64,000 nucleotides of DNA from Secundilactobacillus mixtipabuli (lineage in GTDB: Bacteria; Bacillota; Bacilli; Lactobacillales; Lactobacillaceae). The DNA is taken from the NCBI RefSeq assembly GCF_002217925.1, contig NZ_BCMF01000003.1:124001-188000 (forward strand), read 5' to 3'. The notes beneath the pieces were generated by a model that did no database searches, was not told where the DNA came from, and was given only the letters and a program-made list of their open reading frames with translations. Both the position numbers and the translations under genes were made by a program. The first letter of the stretch is position 1, and each line of letters opens with the position of its first letter. Positions 1 to 8,098 of the stretch are shown here, in pieces.

Positions 1-376
1 AGTCTTTAGCCAGTTCCATCACTGCTTGGTGAACCGCCGGAGTCAATGTGTGATTAAAGAATAAATTGGATGATGTGGCACCGCAAGTGGTGCCACAAGT
101 TTTACACAGATAACGCTGTTTATGAAGCTTTAACACGTACTTACCGCCGTTAACAGGTGTCAATCGGGCATTAACCTGATGAGTACCATTCTTAATTAAA
201 GTTGGATACCCGCAATTAGGGCAATGACTCAAGGGATAAGTTAGTTCCGCCTCAATAACTTCAGTAATGCGAGTCAGTTGTTTAACCACCGACCTTTCTT
301 CATAAATCTGGGTAATCTGGATATTAGGGTCTGTTATTTTGAAGAGCTTTAAGATAGAATCATTACTTAGGGACAC
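1..376 (-). CDS. ISL3-family transposase, N-terminal part (runs off the window)
   Basis: The reverse-strand frame opens at a GTG at 376 behind GAGGAAA and stays open to the window edge, giving about 125 residues. The visible protein contains a zinc-finger-like region: a CPNCG motif and then a CKTC motif after a basic KLHKQRYLC stretch. This is the pattern of the N-terminal zinc finger of ISL3-type transposases. The DDE catalytic core would lie outside the window. An inverted-repeat end of the ISL3 type lies about 100 bases upstream, which supports the call. Whether the element is intact cannot be judged here. Confidence 0.8.
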   Translation of the reverse strand, partial: MSLSNDSILKLFKITDPNIQITQIYEERSVVKQLTRITEVIEAELTYPLSHCPNCGYPTLIKNGTHQVNARLTPVNGGKYVLKLHKQRYLCKTCGTTCGATSSNLFFNHTLTPAVHQAVMELAKD

Positions 377-475
377 GCTGTTTTCCTCACTTTCGGTTAT
401 CTTTGGCGATTTAATCGTAACATGTGAGGACCTCGTGTCCTTTTATAATTTCCTAAAACCAATCAAAAAAAATGG

Positions 476-513
476 CATTGGTTATTCACCAATACCAGAA
501 ATTGTAGACCCGG
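476..513 (-). repeat. Terminal inverted repeat of the ISL3-type element
   Basis: Read on the minus strand the outer end begins GGGTCTACAATTTCTGG and continues into TATTGGTGAATAACC. This resembles the roughly 38-base terminal repeats typical of ISL3/IS1165-like elements. The exact outer base is inferred, because the partner repeat is off the window. Confidence 0.6.
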
Positions 514-534
514 TAAAATCAAAATAAAGCATAT

Positions 535-580
535 AAAACGCTTGATAAACTGTAGCCAATAACAGCCTATCAAGCGTTTT
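535..580. terminator. Intrinsic terminator hairpin
   Basis: A perfect 13-base stem (AAAACGCTTGATA paired with TATCAAGCGTTTT) encloses a 20-base loop and is followed by T-rich sequence. No intact gene ends immediately upstream. It probably belonged to a gene now separated from it by the insertion sequence. Confidence 0.7.
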
Positions 581-661
581 ATTTTGAATTATTTATGTAA
601 CAACTTTAATAAGAGAGTAAAATTAGAAAAGCAGAGAATAAATCGGAAAGAAGCAGGCCAG

Positions 662-1099
662 ATGACCGTTCAGTTAAAATCGGCAAAACCGTCACAGCAG
701 ACGTACAAAAAATTAGCTTCGCCCGCACCAATTCATTATAAATACGTGATTGGTGCCACAACTAAAGTGAAGCACCCGCTGGTTGAACCGCAGGCACAGC
801 AAGAAGCGAAGCGCCCAACTAAGAAAAAACGGTCATGGATCGCCACGATTGGTACGTGGCTACTCATTATTAAGGTTGTGAAGTGGGTCTGGCCGTATGT
901 GGAATGGCCAATCATAGATATTCTTATGATAGTCGGTATGCTATTGGCACCATTTCTGATGATTGCATTCTTTACCTGGCTTGATAACAAATTAGGTGGT
1001 GGCGGCTACTCAGGTGATTCATATGATGATAGCTACGATGCCGGCTGGTTTGATTCTTGGGCGTATCATAATAATGACCATAATGATAATTTGTATTGA
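662..1099 (+). CDS. Small membrane protein of unknown function
   Basis: This is a protein of about 145 residues starting at ATG 662. An in-frame TTG at 584 would add 26 residues but has no ribosome site and lies right against the terminator at 535-580. The N-terminal third is basic and soluble-looking. It is followed by a KKKR cluster and two hydrophobic segments, around TIGTWLLIIKVV and IIDILMIVGMLLAPFLMIAF. The tail is rich in Gly, Asp, Ser and Tyr and ends in Asn/Asp/His. The basic flank before the first segment suggests a cytoplasmic N terminus. I recognise no family. It sits between an IS end and phage-like remnants, so it may itself be accessory. Confidence 0.5.
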   Translation: MTVQLKSAKPSQQTYKKLASPAPIHYKYVIGATTKVKHPLVEPQAQQEAKRPTKKKRSWIATIGTWLLIIKVVKWVWPYVEWPIIDILMIVGMLLAPFLMIAFFTWLDNKLGGGGYSGDSYDDSYDAGWFDSWAYHNNDHNDNLY

Positions 1100-1103
1100 A
1101 CTA

Positions 1104-1131
1104 TGCAAGGAGAGTACAGGATTTGAACCTG
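1104..1131 (-). other. tRNA 3' fragment (T-arm plus acceptor strand)
   Basis: On the minus strand this reads GCAGGTTCAAATCCTGT followed by ACTCTCC, which is a T-arm with its GTTCAAATC loop and the 3' half of an acceptor stem. A matching 5' acceptor strand (GGAGAGT) is not present about 50-60 bases upstream, so this is a fragment and not a tRNA gene. Such 3' fragments are commonly left as attachment sites by integrating phages and islands. It borders the phage-like remnants at 1.4-3.0 kb. Confidence 0.6.
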
Positions 1132-1137
1132 CAGTCG

Positions 1138-1398
1138 TTAACCACAGTATGACGGTGCTTTAACATGGGAAATGCTAGTTGTACACCATTTGTGCACTAT
1201 GTAAAAATAGGTGTGTTTGCATATTTTCCAGCTATTGTGTGTAGTATTTAAACATCTTTCCTTTAATTTCATCCCTTGAGACTTCGTTATTTGCATGCTA
1301 ATGATTTCATCTACTTGTTCATGAGCCAGTATTCCAAAACGGGTTAATCGGAATATACTATAATTTTGCCTTTCCCCTTCAAAGCAGTCTACATACAC
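1138..1398 (-). CDS. Short unknown ORF in phage-like remnant
   Basis: This 86-residue frame starts at a GTG with no convincing ribosome site and remains open upstream for about 17 further codons. The first ~60 residues look protein-like, with a mix of charged and hydrophobic residues. The last ~20 run into the region beside the tRNA fragment and look non-coding. It follows the broken terminase gene in the same direction and may be a fragment of a phage gene. I do not recognise it. Confidence 0.25.
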   Translation of the reverse strand: MYVDCFEGERQNYSIFRLTRFGILAHEQVDEIISMQITKSQGMKLKERCLNTTHNSWKICKHTYFYIVHKWCTTSISHVKAPSYCG

Positions 1399-1452
1399 GC
1401 TATTAATTGGGGGAAATTCATAAAACGATGGGCAATAGTGACAGTATAGCTA

Positions 1453-1855
1453 TCAGAAACATCGACTGTAAAACCGCTTATCTCTTGTTTGTGGTGCCTC
1501 ATCAGGGACATCATCAATAATTCTTACTGTTTCAGCAGTTTTAACTCTGTCAGTAATTTTAGCCGGCACTTCAACAATCATTCCTGATGGCGTTACTATT
1601 TTTTTAATTTCGCCCCGGCGAACTGATGATAAAAGCTCAATAATAATATCTTAATGTGAATCGACCTTTACAGATTGCAGCTCTTGAGTTCTTCTTTCAA
1701 GAGCTTTCATAATATCAGGTTTTATAAAACTTTTCATTTCCAGTTTGTGCAGCTGCCTTCTTAGAATAGCCTGCTTCAATGGCTGCCTGTGTAGCATTAC
1801 CACTGACAATATATGATTCAATGAATTTTCGTTGTTTGATTGTTAGTTTTGCCAC
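1453..1855 (-). pseudogene. Degenerate phage terminase small subunit
   Basis: From a GTG at 1855 the reverse strand encodes MAKLTIKQRKFIESYIVSGN followed by ATQAAIEAGYSKKAAAQTGNE. This is the characteristic N-terminal helix-turn-helix of phage terminase small subunits. The frame then shifts: the next frame continues with SFIKPDIMKALERRTQ, meets an in-frame TAA after KVDSH, and resumes with EIKKIVTPSGMIVEVPAKI and DRVKTAETVRII, which match the usual C-terminal half of the family. One frameshift and at least one stop make it a pseudogene. The intact protein would package phage DNA together with the large subunit, which is absent here. Confidence 0.75.
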
Positions 1856-1941
1856 CTCACAGGCCTTTTTTCAGTTTACAGATTAAAAAAGTTCAATAAA
1901 CAAATGATAAAAAAACGTCATCTTTAACTCAAAATCGGTTC

Positions 1942-2619
1942 CTACAAAAAGCGATGCATTGAATGAAATATCTGAACGTAATAGCTTTTTTTATTACTAC
2001 TTGGCTTTAATATCAATTCGAGCTTATATATTTTACCAGCGTACCTCATAAACGTTGCAATAACTTTTAACTTCTTTTTTGACAAGAATTTATTTACAAT
2101 CCTAGTATTTTCAAAAGCCATTCTGGCTAAATTATCGATTAAATAAGCTTGTGGAAATTGTTGAATTTCTAAATTTTCGTAAGGATCTACCTTTTTTATT
2201 CTACCGTCTTTTGTACCAAACATTTCTTCAGGAGTGGTCAATAACATATTCATTAAATTATCTCTTACATTGACCATTTGAGGTTTAAAGCTTTCGATGA
2301 TCCACTTCCGAGAAGGAATTAAATAGTTTAAAAAATTAATAAACAATGTTTTTATTAAACTTTCTTTCCATCGAATTCCCATAAATACAAATGCACTAGG
2401 AACCGCACTAATATTCAAAGCCGAGAAAGTCCATCCGTTTGAAACTATCGTTACACCTTCACTCTCTTTGGTAATGCTTTGTGAAACATTTATGCCTAAG
2501 TCAACTCTATTATCTTTGTTATAGTATCTAATCGTGAAAAAAATAGCCAAAATGGTGCCAATGGATCCGACCCACTCCGCCAAATCACCTATCGCTATAC
2601 CTGTAATTCCGAATTGCAT
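1942..2619 (-). CDS. Membrane-anchored protein of unknown function
   Basis: This protein of about 225 residues is probably translated from ATG 2619, which has AGGGGATG upstream. An ATG at 2649 without a site would add 10 residues. One hydrophobic segment near the N terminus (GSIGTILAIFFTIRYY) is followed by a long, mostly soluble region with alternating hydrophobic residues and a basic C terminus. One anchor with a large cytoplasmic part is the simplest topology. No family is recognised. It lies among decayed phage genes on the same strand and has the low GC of that region, so it may be part of the same acquired segment. Confidence 0.5.
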   Translation of the reverse strand: MQFGITGIAIGDLAEWVGSIGTILAIFFTIRYYNKDNRVDLGINVSQSITKESEGVTIVSNGWTFSALNISAVPSAFVFMGIRWKESLIKTLFINFLNYLIPSRKWIIESFKPQMVNVRDNLMNMLLTTPEEMFGTKDGRIKKVDPYENLEIQQFPQAYLIDNLARMAFENTRIVNKFLSKKKLKVIATFMRYAGKIYKLELILKPSSNKKSYYVQIFHSMHRFL

Positions 2620-2766
2620 TTCATTCACATCCCCTAACCCTAAAAGCATAACAAAACCCCGGTATTACTGCTAGGACTTCATCCGGTTAATTTAGTAATT
2701 CAGGAAGACGAAAAAATATATTTGGAAATATCTTTAGTTCGGACATTTGAGAACTGCTTTAGGACA

Positions 2767-3040
2767 TTATTTGGAAATATCGTTTAGCCCATCAATGCAA
2801 AAAATCATTACGCTTAGTTCATTGATAGCCTTACGTTCGTCACGGCGAATAGTCTTCTCATCGTAGTTGAACCGTTTAGTTAATTTTAACCGAGTTATTG
2901 ATTGTAGTTGAATGTAGAATCTTTTTTTCAAGTTTATGAAATGTGATTATTTGCTCAAACTTTTTTATGGAGACTAATTTATCGGTATTCTTAGTTGCTA
3001 AAATGAAATAATTTTTTGGCTTTTTAAAGATATACTAATA
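2767..3040 (-). pseudogene. Possible degraded phage regulator (ArpU/sigma-like helix-turn-helix)
   Basis: Two overlapping reverse frames join into one protein-like sequence. An upstream part reads FKKPKNYFILATKNTDKLVS then IKKFEQIITFHKLEKKI. After a frame change, LQSITRLKLTKRFNYDEKTI continues into RRDERKAINELSVMI. The second part has the look of the C-terminal helix-turn-helix of late-gene regulators in phages of lactic acid bacteria. The frame ends at a TAA at 2767-2769. The frameshift and the lack of a clear start argue for a pseudogene. The family assignment is a guess from residue pattern only. Confidence 0.3.
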
Positions 3041-3070
3041 GGTGTCAAAGGGGAAAATCCTTAAAGACGG

Positions 3071-3082
3071 CACGTTAACGTG
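3071..3082. promoter_or_regulatory. 12-base palindrome upstream of the alcohol dehydrogenase
   Basis: CACGTTAACGTG is a perfect palindrome lying 139 bases ahead of the dehydrogenase start. The rest of 2650-3220 is AT-rich and holds the degraded frame described separately. The palindrome is a candidate operator for the neighbouring AraC-type regulator or another dimeric repressor; nothing in the sequence decides between them. Confidence 0.35.
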
Positions 3083-3220
3083 ATTTTAGCTTAATCCAAT
3101 TGTATTCAGTAAATGTTTTAAAAAACAGTTTATTTTTAAAATTACATGCTCATTATTGAGCGAACAAAGTGACGATTAATCAGATTATGGAAATTAAAAT
3201 ACACGATAGGAGACGATCTT

Positions 3221-4312
3221 ATGACTAAGACTAGTGAAAAATTTAAAATTCCAGAAACGATGAAAGCAGCAGTTTTGTTTGGCCCTGGAGATATGCGGGT
3301 CGTTGATAAACCAGTTCCAACTCCGGCTTCAGATCAAGTATTAGTTAAAGTGGCCGAATGTGGTATGTGCGGTACGGATTTGAAAATCTATGATGGACAT
3401 TTTCCTCTAACCCCTCCATTTGGGAAATTCACACCTGGACATGAATGGACTGGAACAATCGTTGGCTTAGGAGACTCAGTTGATGAGTTTGAGATTGGAG
3501 ATCGTGTTTGTATCGAGGCTCATCATGGCTGTGGGAGATGCGAAAACTGTTTAGCTGGTAAATATACAATGTGTCTGAATTATGGTAATCCAGAAAAGGG
3601 CCAATGGGCTTCAGGTATGACTGCCGATGGGGGCTTTGCAGAGTATGTAGTTCACTCAGTTTCTTCTGTATACAAAATGAATGACAGTTTAACCTTCGAT
3701 GATGCAGTGGTTTTAACTACTGCTGGTACTGGCTTGTTTGGAATTGATACAATTGGCGGTTATCTACTCGGAGAGGATGTTTTGATTTTCGGTGGCGGTC
3801 CTGTGGGCCTGATGACTGTACAACTTGCTAAGCAGTTAGGTGCTAAAAAGGTTATTTTAGCTGATTTAATTCAGAGTCGTCTGGATTTAGGCAAAAAGTT
3901 AGGTGCCGATTACGTGATTAATTCTGGAGAAGTGAAAGACGTTCCGAAAAAAGTCAAAGAATTAACTGGTGGCGAAGGTGTGCATGTAGCAATTGATGCT
4001 GCCGGAGCAACAATGATTCCACAACAACTTATTGAAGCCACACGTCGGGGCGGGCAAATTTTGTTAATAGCATTTTATGGCAAGCCTGTAACCTTAGATT
4101 TAGCTTCTGCTATTCGTCAGGGTATTCAGATTCATACGAGTAGAGGAGAAGGCGGAGGTAATGTTGCACGGGCAGTCTCCCTTGCTGAAATGGGTCGTTT
4201 GACCTGTGGTGAATTAGTAACCAACCGATTCCCGCTAGAAAAGATAAACGAGGCTTTAGGCATCGTTCGCTCACATGAAGGTGATCCAATTAAAGTAGTT
4301 ATTCAATTTTAA
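3221..4312 (+). CDS. Zinc-dependent medium-chain alcohol/polyol dehydrogenase
   Basis: This 363-residue protein starts at an ATG behind AGGAG. The N-terminal catalytic domain carries CGMCGTD (zinc ligand Cys 50) and GHEWTG (His 74, Glu 75). The lobe CGRCENCLAGKYTMC supplies the four structural-zinc cysteines (104, 107, 110, 118). The Rossmann domain has GGGPVGLMTVQLAKQLGAKK near residues 190-210. This is the layout of threonine dehydrogenase/sorbitol dehydrogenase-type enzymes, which oxidise a secondary alcohol with NAD(P). The exact substrate cannot be read from sequence. It is followed 57 bases later by an anion transporter, so the pair may take up and oxidise a hydroxy acid or polyol-derived acid. 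The convergent AraC regulator is the likely controller. Confidence 0.85.
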   Translation: MTKTSEKFKIPETMKAAVLFGPGDMRVVDKPVPTPASDQVLVKVAECGMCGTDLKIYDGHFPLTPPFGKFTPGHEWTGTIVGLGDSVDEFEIGDRVCIEAHHGCGRCENCLAGKYTMCLNYGNPEKGQWASGMTADGGFAEYVVHSVSSVYKMNDSLTFDDAVVLTTAGTGLFGIDTIGGYLLGEDVLIFGGGPVGLMTVQLAKQLGAKKVILADLIQSRLDLGKKLGADYVINSGEVKDVPKKVKELTGGEGVHVAIDAAGATMIPQQLIEATRRGGQILLIAFYGKPVTLDLASAIRQGIQIHTSRGEGGGNVARAVSLAEMGRLTCGELVTNRFPLEKINEALGIVRSHEGDPIKVVIQF

Positions 4313-4368
4313 TAATTTACTTTCACTTTTGAGTAAGCGTGATTAAGCTTCACGAGGAGATGGTTATT

Positions 4369-5838
4369 TTGGATGAGAATGATAAAGTAAGCCAAGATCC
4401 AATTATCAGCTGGATAGCAACCTTTAAACATAATCCAAAGTTATGGGTAAAGTGGTTAGTACCCATTATAGTTGGATTGATTATTTGGTTTATTCCTGCA
4501 CCAGCTGGAATTAAAATTCAAGCTTGGCACCTATTAGCGATCTTTATTGGAACTGTTGTTGGCATCATTACAGGGCCCTTACCAATGGGTGCCGTTTCAA
4601 TGCTTGGTTTAGTACTGGTATTAGTGACCGGAACATTGACAACAGATGTTGCATTCACAGGTTTCTCGCAAAGTACAGTGTGGATGATTGTAGCGGCATT
4701 CTTTATTGCCCGAAGCATAATTAAGTCGGGGCTGGGTTCACGGATAGCTCTCTTTCTGGTATCCAAACTTGGTTCGCGCGTGCTAGGTGCATCATATGCA
4801 CTAGCACTTACTGATTTAATTCTTGCACCAGCTACGCCAGCGGCAGTTGCCCGTGGTGGTGGTGTAATCATGCCTATTCTTCGATCAGTGTCGGGTGTTT
4901 ATGGCAGTGAGCCAAACTCACCGTCATCAAAGAAAGCAGGGGAGTTCTTAACAATCACGGCCTTTCAGGTAAACGTCATTACTCCAGCGATGTTTTTAAC
5001 GGCGTTATCGGCGAATCCTTTAGCTGCTCAATTGGCTGGGCAGCAGGGAGTGGTGATTACCTGGGGAAAATGGGCACTAGCAGCATGTGTACCCGGAATT
5101 GTATCGCTACTGGTTATTCCATTTCTTTTATATAAATTATATCCACCGACTGTAAGCAAATCTCCTGAAATTGCTGCTCATGCAAAAGATGAATTGCATA
5201 AAATGGGAAAAATTACACCTTCTGAATGGGTAACAATCGCTACAGTTGTGATTGTCTTAGGGCTATGGATGATTGGTGATCCACTATTTGGACTTGATTC
5301 AACTACGGTTGGCTTTATTGGAATGGCGGTCTTAATTCTCAGTGGTGCCTTAACTTGGAACGATGTTAAGTCTGAAAAGCAAGCTTGGGACACATTCTTT
5401 TGGATGGGTAGTCTGGTTATGATGGCTACTGAATTAAGTAAACTTGGCCTGATTCCTTGGATTAGCAAACACATTGTTGGGCTAATCGGCGGTATGGGCT
5501 GGATCCCAGCGTTCTTAATTCTTTGCGGTGTTTATTTCTTCAGTCATTATTTAATTGCATCAAACGTTGCTCAAGTTTCAGCAATGTATGCAGCTTTCTT
5601 AGCGGCAGCAATTGCAGTAGGAGTACCGCCTCTATTTGCTGCTTTAATTTTAGGCTTTATTTCATCGCTTGATAGTGGGATTACACATTATTCAAATGCT
5701 ACTGCACCATTAATGTTTGGTATGGGATATGTTTCAGTTGCAAAATGGTGGGTTGCAGGTTTGATTTGTGCTATTGTAAATATTGTTATTTGGATGAGTG
5801 TTGGGAGCCTATGGATGCATGTGATTGGTCTTTGGTAG
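4369..5838 (+). CDS. DASS-family anion (dicarboxylate/tricarboxylate) transporter
   Basis: This is a protein of about 489 residues. The TTG at 4369 is preferred because GAGGAGA lies eight bases upstream. The in-frame GTG at 4339 lacks a site, and the ATG at 4360 abuts the site. The sequence has a dozen or so hydrophobic segments and the DASS/SLC13 hallmarks: TPAAVARGGGVIMPI in the first half and SLDSGITHYSNATAPLMFG in the second, the two pseudo-symmetric substrate/ion-binding loops. These carriers import malate, succinate, tartrate or citrate with cations or by exchange. It sits directly after the dehydrogenase and before a bidirectional terminator, so the two genes likely form one operon. 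Confidence 0.85.
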   Translation: MDENDKVSQDPIISWIATFKHNPKLWVKWLVPIIVGLIIWFIPAPAGIKIQAWHLLAIFIGTVVGIITGPLPMGAVSMLGLVLVLVTGTLTTDVAFTGFSQSTVWMIVAAFFIARSIIKSGLGSRIALFLVSKLGSRVLGASYALALTDLILAPATPAAVARGGGVIMPILRSVSGVYGSEPNSPSSKKAGEFLTITAFQVNVITPAMFLTALSANPLAAQLAGQQGVVITWGKWALAACVPGIVSLLVIPFLLYKLYPPTVSKSPEIAAHAKDELHKMGKITPSEWVTIATVVIVLGLWMIGDPLFGLDSTTVGFIGMAVLILSGALTWNDVKSEKQAWDTFFWMGSLVMMATELSKLGLIPWISKHIVGLIGGMGWIPAFLILCGVYFFSHYLIASNVAQVSAMYAAFLAAAIAVGVPPLFAALILGFISSLDSGITHYSNATAPLMFGMGYVSVAKWWVAGLICAIVNIVIWMSVGSLWMHVIGLW

Positions 5839-5866
5839 ATAGCCAAAGGAAGATGCTTTAATAACA

Positions 5867-5900
5867 AAAAAACGGTAAGCCGACGAGCTTACCGTTTTTT
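5867..5900. terminator. Bidirectional intrinsic terminator
   Basis: A perfect 14-base stem (AAAAAACGGTAAGC with GCTTACCGTTTTTT) has a six-base loop. T-runs exist on both strands, so it can end both the transporter operon (+) and the AraC gene (-). Confidence 0.9.
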
Positions 5901-5901
5901 G

Positions 5902-6735
5902 TTAGAATTGGCGTTCTTCGAATTCTTTTTTATCAATTTTAATACGAAATTGTTGTGGCGATACACCTGTAAATAATTTAAAGTTGCGTTGAAAATAGTT
6001 GGGGTTGTTGATACCAACATGCATTGCTACCTGCGTGATTGACCAATCAGGATTTTCCAACAATAAACGTTGTGCCTCGCCCATACGTCTAGACATTAGA
6101 TATTTAATTGGAGTAGTCCCTATATTTTCTCTAAATTTTTTATCTAAGTACGTATGACTAACTGATAGATTTTTACAGATATCTTGAACGTTGATAGATT
6201 TTTCAAAGTTCTGATTGATAAATGATTCGGCACGACTAACGATGGCTGGTGTTGTTTTTTTAATATGTTCATGAGCAGATACCTTTTCATTTATGAAGGG
6301 CATCAGACTAGCTATAATCAGATTGTTAGCCAGTTCATGTGAGTCAATATCCTCACGTTTCATTAATTCAAAGGCGGTTTTAGTAATTCTTTCCATGATT
6401 GAAAATACTTTTGAATCGAAATGGAAAACGGGGATGGTTGCGGGATCAATTAGAGAGGGTATATGAATGCCTATAATTAGCGATGGTAAAATATCACCTA
6501 AAGAGTGCAGTTTCTGAGCATTTATTACAACAAGGTCATGTGCATGAACCTCATAAAAATTATCATCGATGTAATATTTGCTGGATCCAGACCGAATTAA
6601 AGACACTTCAGTAACTTTTTCATGTTCATGAAGACCACGTCGGTATACTTCATCAATAGTTCGAAAATTTTCAATGTAATCTAGGGATATAGTTGTTGAG
6701 TCATGTGGTTTCCATTCGCATGTAATTTTTCGCAT
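5902..6735 (-). CDS. AraC-family transcriptional regulator
   Basis: This 277-residue protein starts at an ATG behind GGGGAGG. The N-terminal ~130 residues form a cupin-like sensor region (RSGSSKYYIDDNFYEVHAHD and following). The C-terminal ~100 residues carry the two helix-turn-helix motifs of AraC/XylS proteins: SINVQDICKNLSVSHTYLD with KKFRENIGTTPIKYLMSRR, then WSITQVAMHVGINNPNYFQ with RNFKLFTGVSPQQFR. It is convergent with the dehydrogenase-transporter pair and shares its terminator. It probably activates that pair in response to the transported or oxidised compound. That link is inferred from position only. Confidence 0.85.
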   Translation of the reverse strand: MRKITCEWKPHDSTTISLDYIENFRTIDEVYRRGLHEHEKVTEVSLIRSGSSKYYIDDNFYEVHAHDLVVINAQKLHSLGDILPSLIIGIHIPSLIDPATIPVFHFDSKVFSIMERITKTAFELMKREDIDSHELANNLIIASLMPFINEKVSAHEHIKKTTPAIVSRAESFINQNFEKSINVQDICKNLSVSHTYLDKKFRENIGTTPIKYLMSRRMGEAQRLLLENPDWSITQVAMHVGINNPNYFQRNFKLFTGVSPQQFRIKIDKKEFEERQF

Positions 6736-6862
6736 TTATATCCTCCCCTAAAAATGAACTGAATGATTGCGTTGATAATTTAATTATACTGTATTTTTTT
6801 ATTTGTACCTATGATATAAGGAGAAGCTTTCTTAAAGAGTTGAGTTCTTAGAATAGACGAAA

Positions 6863-6897
6863 GAGCGCCGATTAATTCGATCAGCGCTCTTTTACGT
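6863..6897 (-). terminator. Terminator downstream of recA-like gene
   Basis: The stem AAAGAGCGC pairs with GCGCTCTTT around an AT-rich loop that can form a few more pairs. Read on the minus strand it follows the recA stop closely and ends in a short T-run. Confidence 0.75.
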
Positions 6898-6905
6898 ACA
6901 ATGGA

Positions 6906-7997
6906 TTAAACAGTTTCCGTATGCTTGCCGATTGACTTATCATCCTTATCAACCGGTGCATCCTTCTCCTCGTCGCTCCACATTTCTTTAATGTCTCTTT
7001 CGATTTTATCCTGAATATCTTGGTGTTGTTCCAGATATTCAATTACTTTCGGCTGGCCTTGGCCAAGCCGTTCGTCTTTGTAGGAATACCATGAACCGGA
7101 TTTTTGCACTATATCATTGTCCACAGCAATGGTCAGCAAATCACCCGCATGAGAGAGTCCCTTACCAAAGAAGTTTTGAACTTCGACTTGTTTGAATGGT
7201 GGGGCAACCTTGTTCTTAGTAACCTTGATCTTAACGTTGGTTCCAATGATATCCTGACCCTCTTTGATGTTATCGCGGCGACGAATCTCTAGTCGAATGG
7301 TCGAATAGAATTTCAAGGCACGGCCACCAGGAGTGACTTCCGGACTACCAAACATCACACCAACTTTTTCACGAATTTGGTTGATGAATAATAGGGTGGT
7401 TTGCGTTTGGTTGGCCAAACTCGTCAAACCACGCAGTGATTGTGACATTAAACGTGCCTGCAACCCCACATGGTTGTCACCAATTTCACCATCAATTTCA
7501 GCCTTTGGCAGCATCGCAGCAACGGAATCGAAGACAATCATATCCACCGCGCCACTTTGAATCAGTTCGTGAGCGATGTTGAAGCCATCTTCGGCAGTTC
7601 CTGGCTGTGACAGTAACAGTGAATCCAAGTCAACACCGAGATTTTTGGCATAGGTTGGATCCAGTGCATTTTCAAAATCGATGTAGGCCACAATGCCATT
7701 TTCCTTTTGAAGTGCAGCAACGGCGGTTAACGCCAACGTTGTTTTCCCAGAAGATTCGGGCCCATAGAGCTCCATGATTCGGCCGTACGGATAACCGCCA
7801 CCGATGGCGTGATCCAGTGATAATAAACCGGATGAAAAACGTTTAAGGTCAAGGTTGGGCTTGTCACCCATGCGCATTAAGGCACCTTTACCAAATTTTT
7901 TATCAATCTTTTTTAATGTTTCGTCTAACGCCTGTTTGCGTTCCTTGGAATCATTCCGCTGTGACGGATGACCGGGTTCGAATAATTGTAAGGCCAT
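6906..7997 (-). CDS. recA: RecA-family recombinase, divergent
   Basis: This 363-residue protein has all core RecA motifs: Walker A GPESSGKT at 79-86, the Walker B-type MIVFDSVAAMLPKAEIDGEI, the L1/L2 region FINQIREKVGVMFGSPEVTPGG, and KVTKNKVAPPFKQ. RecA forms ATP-dependent filaments on single-stranded DNA, drives strand exchange and promotes LexA self-cleavage. Several positions differ from the usual lactobacillar protein. There is a ~20-residue N-terminal extension (LQLFEPGHPSQRNDSKER). FENALDP replaces AEHALDP (Glu 109 kept, His replaced by Asn 110). There is a one-residue contraction in SLDHAIGGGYP, and an acidic tail. It is flanked by an AraC gene and membrane genes, not by cinA or rny. 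A LexA box lies just upstream. It may be a second recA or a lineage-specific version of the only one. Confidence 0.9.
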   Translation of the reverse strand: MALQLFEPGHPSQRNDSKERKQALDETLKKIDKKFGKGALMRMGDKPNLDLKRFSSGLLSLDHAIGGGYPYGRIMELYGPESSGKTTLALTAVAALQKENGIVAYIDFENALDPTYAKNLGVDLDSLLLSQPGTAEDGFNIAHELIQSGAVDMIVFDSVAAMLPKAEIDGEIGDNHVGLQARLMSQSLRGLTSLANQTQTTLLFINQIREKVGVMFGSPEVTPGGRALKFYSTIRLEIRRRDNIKEGQDIIGTNVKIKVTKNKVAPPFKQVEVQNFFGKGLSHAGDLLTIAVDNDIVQKSGSWYSYKDERLGQGQPKVIEYLEQHQDIQDKIERDIKEMWSDEEKDAPVDKDDKSIGKHTETV

Positions 7998-8017
7998 ACG
8001 GCAATCCCCCTTATTTC

Positions 8018-8029
8018 GAACGTACGTTC
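8018..8029 (-). promoter_or_regulatory. LexA (SOS) box of the recA-like gene
   Basis: GAACGTACGTTC is a perfect match to the Gram-positive GAAC-N4-GTTC operator, 21 bases upstream of the start codon. It implies induction on DNA damage. Confidence 0.85.
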
Positions 8030-8098
8030 CTAAACTACATTATCATTGTAGTCTTCTTTGCCGGATAAACAAAGCGAAAGGGCAGAATTACTGTCGAT

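Larger units (their letters stand above)
1..513 (-). mobile_element. ISL3-family insertion sequence, one end
   Basis: The transposase start at 376 and the terminal-repeat-like sequence at 476-513 define one end of an ISL3-type element. The other end is outside the window. Downstream lies an orphan transcription terminator (535-580), so the element appears to have inserted next to the end of a transcription unit. Confidence 0.65.

Noticed and set aside
339-527. Forward 62-residue frame opposite the transposase start
   Set aside because: It overlaps the transposase gene and the IS inverted repeat, has no ribosome site, and its composition is that of a shadow frame.
736-990. Reverse 84-residue frame inside the small membrane-protein gene
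   Set aside because: Antisense to a better-supported ORF; no start context.
1104-1190. A complete tRNA gene at the T-arm fragment
   Set aside because: No 5' acceptor strand, D-arm or proper anticodon stem could be matched upstream, so only a fragment is supported.
4518-4871. Reverse 117-residue frame inside the anion transporter
   Set aside because: Shadow of a membrane-protein gene; the forward frame has clear family motifs.
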